Source of the DNA: an uncultured Bryobacterales bacterium
GTDB lineage: Bacteria; Acidobacteriota; Terriglobia; Bryobacterales; UBA6623
NCBI GenBank assembly: GCA_946887065.1
Contig: CAMPKL010000128.1
Coordinates: 1-8,344 of the forward strand
Direction of reading: 5' to 3'
DNA: 8,344 nt
Below the pieces are notes generated by a model, which searched no databases, had not been told where the DNA came from, and saw only the letters and a program-made list of their open reading frames with translations. How positions within the stretch are numbered: the first letter of the stretch is position 1; each line of letters begins with the position of its first letter. The translations under genes and the position numbers were made by a program. Positions 6,281 to 8,344 of the stretch are shown piece by piece.

Positions 6281-7303
6281 CTACATTTGGCCTTCGCGCG
6301 CGATGGCGTAGTTCACGCAGGCGGTCTGAATGTCCATGTAGCGCTGGTAGCCGACCTTGCCGACGACGTAGGGGTTAGGATCGCCGGCGCGGCGCAGGCG
6401 CAGGATTTCCAACTTGTGCAGCGAGAGATCGCGCGTCTGGTGGCTGGAGATGAGCGTATCGACTCCCGCCTCTTCGGCGAGCTTCTTGAACCGGGCAACC
6501 GAGGCCAGCACGATCTTTTTGTCTTCAAGCGCGGCAGGCATGCCCAACGAACCGTAGTAGGCCACAACGTGCGGGATTCCCTGATCGGTGGTCTTGAAAA
6601 TCGCTGCCAGAGTGCCGGGCGTATGGCCGGGCGTCACGTAGAAGTGAATGGTCGTGTCGCCCATGGTAAAGGCCTGGCCGTCCGATAGCTCCATGTCGCG
6701 TGCAGGAGCGAGCCGGGCCCACGCGGCCGGTCCGCCGCCGCCCTCTCCGTCTTGACCCGCTGGCCGAGGGGGCGCATTGCGCATGTCCTCCATCACGTCC
6801 CAATCTTCTTTGGATGCCAATAGGCGGGCGCCGTAGGTGTCTTTGAGGTAGTTGGCGCCGCCGAAGTGATCCCCGTGCGAGTGCGAGATGACGACGTACT
6901 TGATGTCCTTGGGATCCAAACCCACTTGGCGCAGCCCGCCGGCGACGATGGCCTCGGCTTCTTCGCCGTTGTGCTGGGCGTCGATGACGATGATGCCTTC
7001 GCTGGTCTTGATCGCCCAGGATGACGCGGAGTTTTGCCCGATGAAATAGAGGTTGTCGGTGATCTGGAGCGGGCGGATCTCGCCGTTTGCCTGGCTGCGG
7101 CGAGAGATCGTGCGGCGGTAGTGTTGGTCGACAATGCAGGCGTGGGCGAAATGCGGATAAAGATCGTCGCCCGCGATGGCCTTGGCCTTCATGAAGTACT
7201 CGTACATTGCGTCATGATTGGCGTTGGGGGCGGGCTCGAATTGAGCTTGTGCAACGCCCATTGAGAAAAGCGCAGCGAGCGCCACTCCAAGGGAATGTCT
7301 CAT
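6281..7303 (-). CDS. Exported metallo-beta-lactamase-fold hydrolase, subclass B3-like
   Basis: This 340-residue protein has a signal peptide (MRHSLGVALAALFSMGVAQA, cleavage expected after A20), so the enzyme is exported. The MBL core carries H141-S-H143-G-D145-H146, then H227 in TPGHTPG and H288 in SSHQ. This supplies both zinc sites in the subclass B3 pattern (H,H,H and D,H,H). Serine S252 (YGSLGMP) lies where B1/B2 enzymes have the zinc-ligand Cys, again as in B3 enzymes. A Gly-rich loop is present at about 183-194. An upstream in-frame ATG at 7324 exists, but ATG 7303 has GGAG 6 nt before it and begins the signal peptide directly. Beta-lactam hydrolysis is possible but not shown. Environmental homologues include lactonases and other hydrolases, and the long N-terminal region (residues 21-95) is not that of clinical B3 enzymes. 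It lies 48 bp downstream of the glycosyltransferase gene, perhaps co-transcribed. Confidence 0.87.
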   Translation of the reverse strand: MRHSLGVALAALFSMGVAQAQFEPAPNANHDAMYEYFMKAKAIAGDDLYPHFAHACIVDQHYRRTISRRSQANGEIRPLQITDNLYFIGQNSASSWAIKTSEGIIVIDAQHNGEEAEAIVAGGLRQVGLDPKDIKYVVISHSHGDHFGGANYLKDTYGARLLASKEDWDVMEDMRNAPPRPAGQDGEGGGGPAAWARLAPARDMELSDGQAFTMGDTTIHFYVTPGHTPGTLAAIFKTTDQGIPHVVAYYGSLGMPAALEDKKIVLASVARFKKLAEEAGVDTLISSHQTRDLSLHKLEILRLRRAGDPNPYVVGKVGYQRYMDIQTACVNYAIAREGQM

Positions 7304-7351
7304 CGGTATCTCCAGCAGCTTCATCGGGGATTCATTGTATCCAAGCGGGTG
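7304..7351. other. 48-bp gap between glycosyltransferase and metallo-hydrolase genes
   Basis: The gap holds the ribosome site of the metallo-hydrolase (GGAG on the minus strand, 7310-7313). I see no hairpin with a T-run and no convincing promoter, which favours read-through from the upstream glycosyltransferase gene. Confidence 0.5.
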
Positions 7352-8344
7352 CTAGCGAAGACTGTCGTACAGGGCGACGGTGGCGGCCGCCATGTTCTGC
7401 GCGGTGTAGTGTTCCAGGGTCGCTCGGCGGCCTTTCTCTCCCATGGCTTCGGCTTCGGCGGGATTGTCGCGCAGGTACTCGAGCTGGTTCCGCAGGCTGG
7501 AGAAGTTGCGCGGTTCGCACAGCAGTCCGCCGCCGGTTGCCGCGATGAGTTCCGGGAAAATGCCTATCTCGGGTTGCACGCAAGGGACGCCGCAGGCCCA
7601 AGCTTCGAGCACGTAAAGCCCTTTTGAAGCCCCGTAGGTGACGGGCACGGAGAAGGCGTCGAGCGAGCGCAGGAAAGCGACTTTTTCTTGGCGACCGATG
7701 TAGCGTTGGAAGTCGACGCGGCCGGTGAGCTGCCACTCTTTGACCTTGGCGTGCAGTTCAGCCAGGTAAGGCTCGTACTCGGCGCTGACCCATCCGGCGA
7801 TGCGCAATTTGACTTTGGGCGTTTGAGCTGTCTCGTGGTCGCGCATGTGGCGCACGGCGTCGAGCAGGATGTGCGCGCCTTTTTCCGCGGCGATGCGCGC
7901 GATGTAGCCGATAACGAATTCGGCAGGGTTGCGCGGCTCACGCGGCGAGAAATCTTCAACGTTGATGCCGGGCGGCACGATGGTGATGTCGTCGAGGGAC
8001 CGCCCGATGAGCGGCGCCATCGTCTCGGCGTGATCCCGGCAAGGCGACGAGAAGGCGTCGATGGACTGGGCCATACGGCGCAACACGGCGAAGGACTGCT
8101 CGCGATAGGGGGCGGGAAGGTTCGACAGAAAGTAATCTTCCCCCTGAAGAGACGCGACGAGCGGGACGCCCACCTCACGCCGGATAGCCGGCGCGAGGCC
8201 GGCCAGCAGGGTGTTAGTGAGGTGGATGACGTCGGGCTGCAGGTCCTTGAGCGCCTTGATGAGTTTGGCGACTTCAGGGGCGATGGGACCTTCTTCGCCT
8301 TGGAGCGTGACGAGCGTCATCTGTCCAAGGTCCTCGGGCAGGGT
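7352..8344 (-). CDS. GT-B fold glycosyltransferase, GT4-like, N-terminus outside window
   Basis: The open frame continues past the first in-window ATG (8320) to the window edge without a stop. That codon is therefore internal, and roughly a hundred N-terminal residues are missing. Numbering from that ATG, the end of the acceptor domain includes DVIHLTN (30-36) and LQGEDYFLS (58-66). The donor domain begins at VPPGIN (115-120), followed by GYIARIAAEKG (138-148), where R142 and K147 are the usual sugar-nucleotide phosphate contacts. The donor-site helix is KGLYVLEAWACGVP (233-246) with E239 as the second Glu of EX7E. The first Glu of that motif is replaced by A231. The protein would transfer a sugar from a nucleotide donor to a lipid, glycan or small acceptor at the cytoplasmic face, but neither donor nor acceptor can be named. 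Identity as a retaining GT4 member is well supported. Confidence 0.85.
   Translation of the reverse strand, partial: TLPEDLGQMTLVTLQGEEGPIAPEVAKLIKALKDLQPDVIHLTNTLLAGLAPAIRREVGVPLVASLQGEDYFLSNLPAPYREQSFAVLRRMAQSIDAFSSPCRDHAETMAPLIGRSLDDITIVPPGINVEDFSPREPRNPAEFVIGYIARIAAEKGAHILLDAVRHMRDHETAQTPKVKLRIAGWVSAEYEPYLAELHAKVKEWQLTGRVDFQRYIGRQEKVAFLRSLDAFSVPVTYGASKGLYVLEAWACGVPCVQPEIGIFPELIAATGGGLLCEPRNFSSLRNQLEYLRDNPAEAEAMGEKGRRATLEHYTAQNMAAATVALYDSLR

Noticed and set aside
6268..6284. GTAGC/GCTAC mini-hairpin between the convergent kdgD and metallo-hydrolase stops
   Set aside because: It has a five-base stem, no T-run, and is largely made of the two stop-codon regions themselves, so it is too weak to call a terminator.

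Overview
The window is GC-rich bacterial chromosomal DNA, densely packed with ordinary metabolic and envelope genes. It shows no phage, transposon, CRISPR or RNA gene. Protein style and gene combination (a secreted M49-type peptidase, a secreted class B3-like metallo-hydrolase, a GlucD/KdgD sugar-acid pair and a sigma-54-type promoter) suggest a soil Acidobacteriota of the Solibacter/Bryobacter kind. That assignment is recalled resemblance, not a search result.

Left part (1-1468). The last 54 codons of an unidentified plus-strand gene end at 167. A 190-bp regulatory region follows, with a perfect 7-3-7 palindrome (187-203), a pair of near-identical 9-mers spaced 22 bp apart, and a near-perfect sigma-54 (-24/-12) promoter at 301-316. 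This promoter appears to drive a membrane-anchored coiled-coil protein of unknown function. A strong Shine-Dalgarno places its start at 358 rather than 343. Behind it lie two adjacent long hairpins, the second a textbook intrinsic terminator, so the gene looks like an isolated one-gene unit.

Middle part (1469-6271). Four plus-strand genes are closely spaced: a lipoprotein M49-family (dipeptidyl peptidase III-like) zinc peptidase, an EamA/DMT transporter starting directly after the peptidase stop, a glucarate dehydratase-type enolase-superfamily enzyme, and a 5-dehydro-4-deoxyglucarate dehydratase of the DapA/KdgD family. The last two catalyse consecutive steps from D-glucarate (or a related aldarate) to 2-oxoglutarate semialdehyde. 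The semialdehyde dehydrogenase that would finish the route is not in the window. The transporter may serve the same pathway, but the sequence does not prove it.

Right part (6281-8344, minus strand). An exported subclass-B3-like metallo-beta-lactamase-fold hydrolase converges on kdgD with only 9 bp between stops. Upstream of it in the same direction is a GT-B glycosyltransferase (GT4-like) whose N-terminus lies beyond the window and whose EX7E motif lacks its first glutamate.

I found no clear new multi-gene system. The best leads are the sigma-54-controlled coiled-coil membrane protein with its upstream palindrome, and the pentapeptide-type (HEXXH) M49 peptidase encoded directly before a sugar-acid catabolic cassette.
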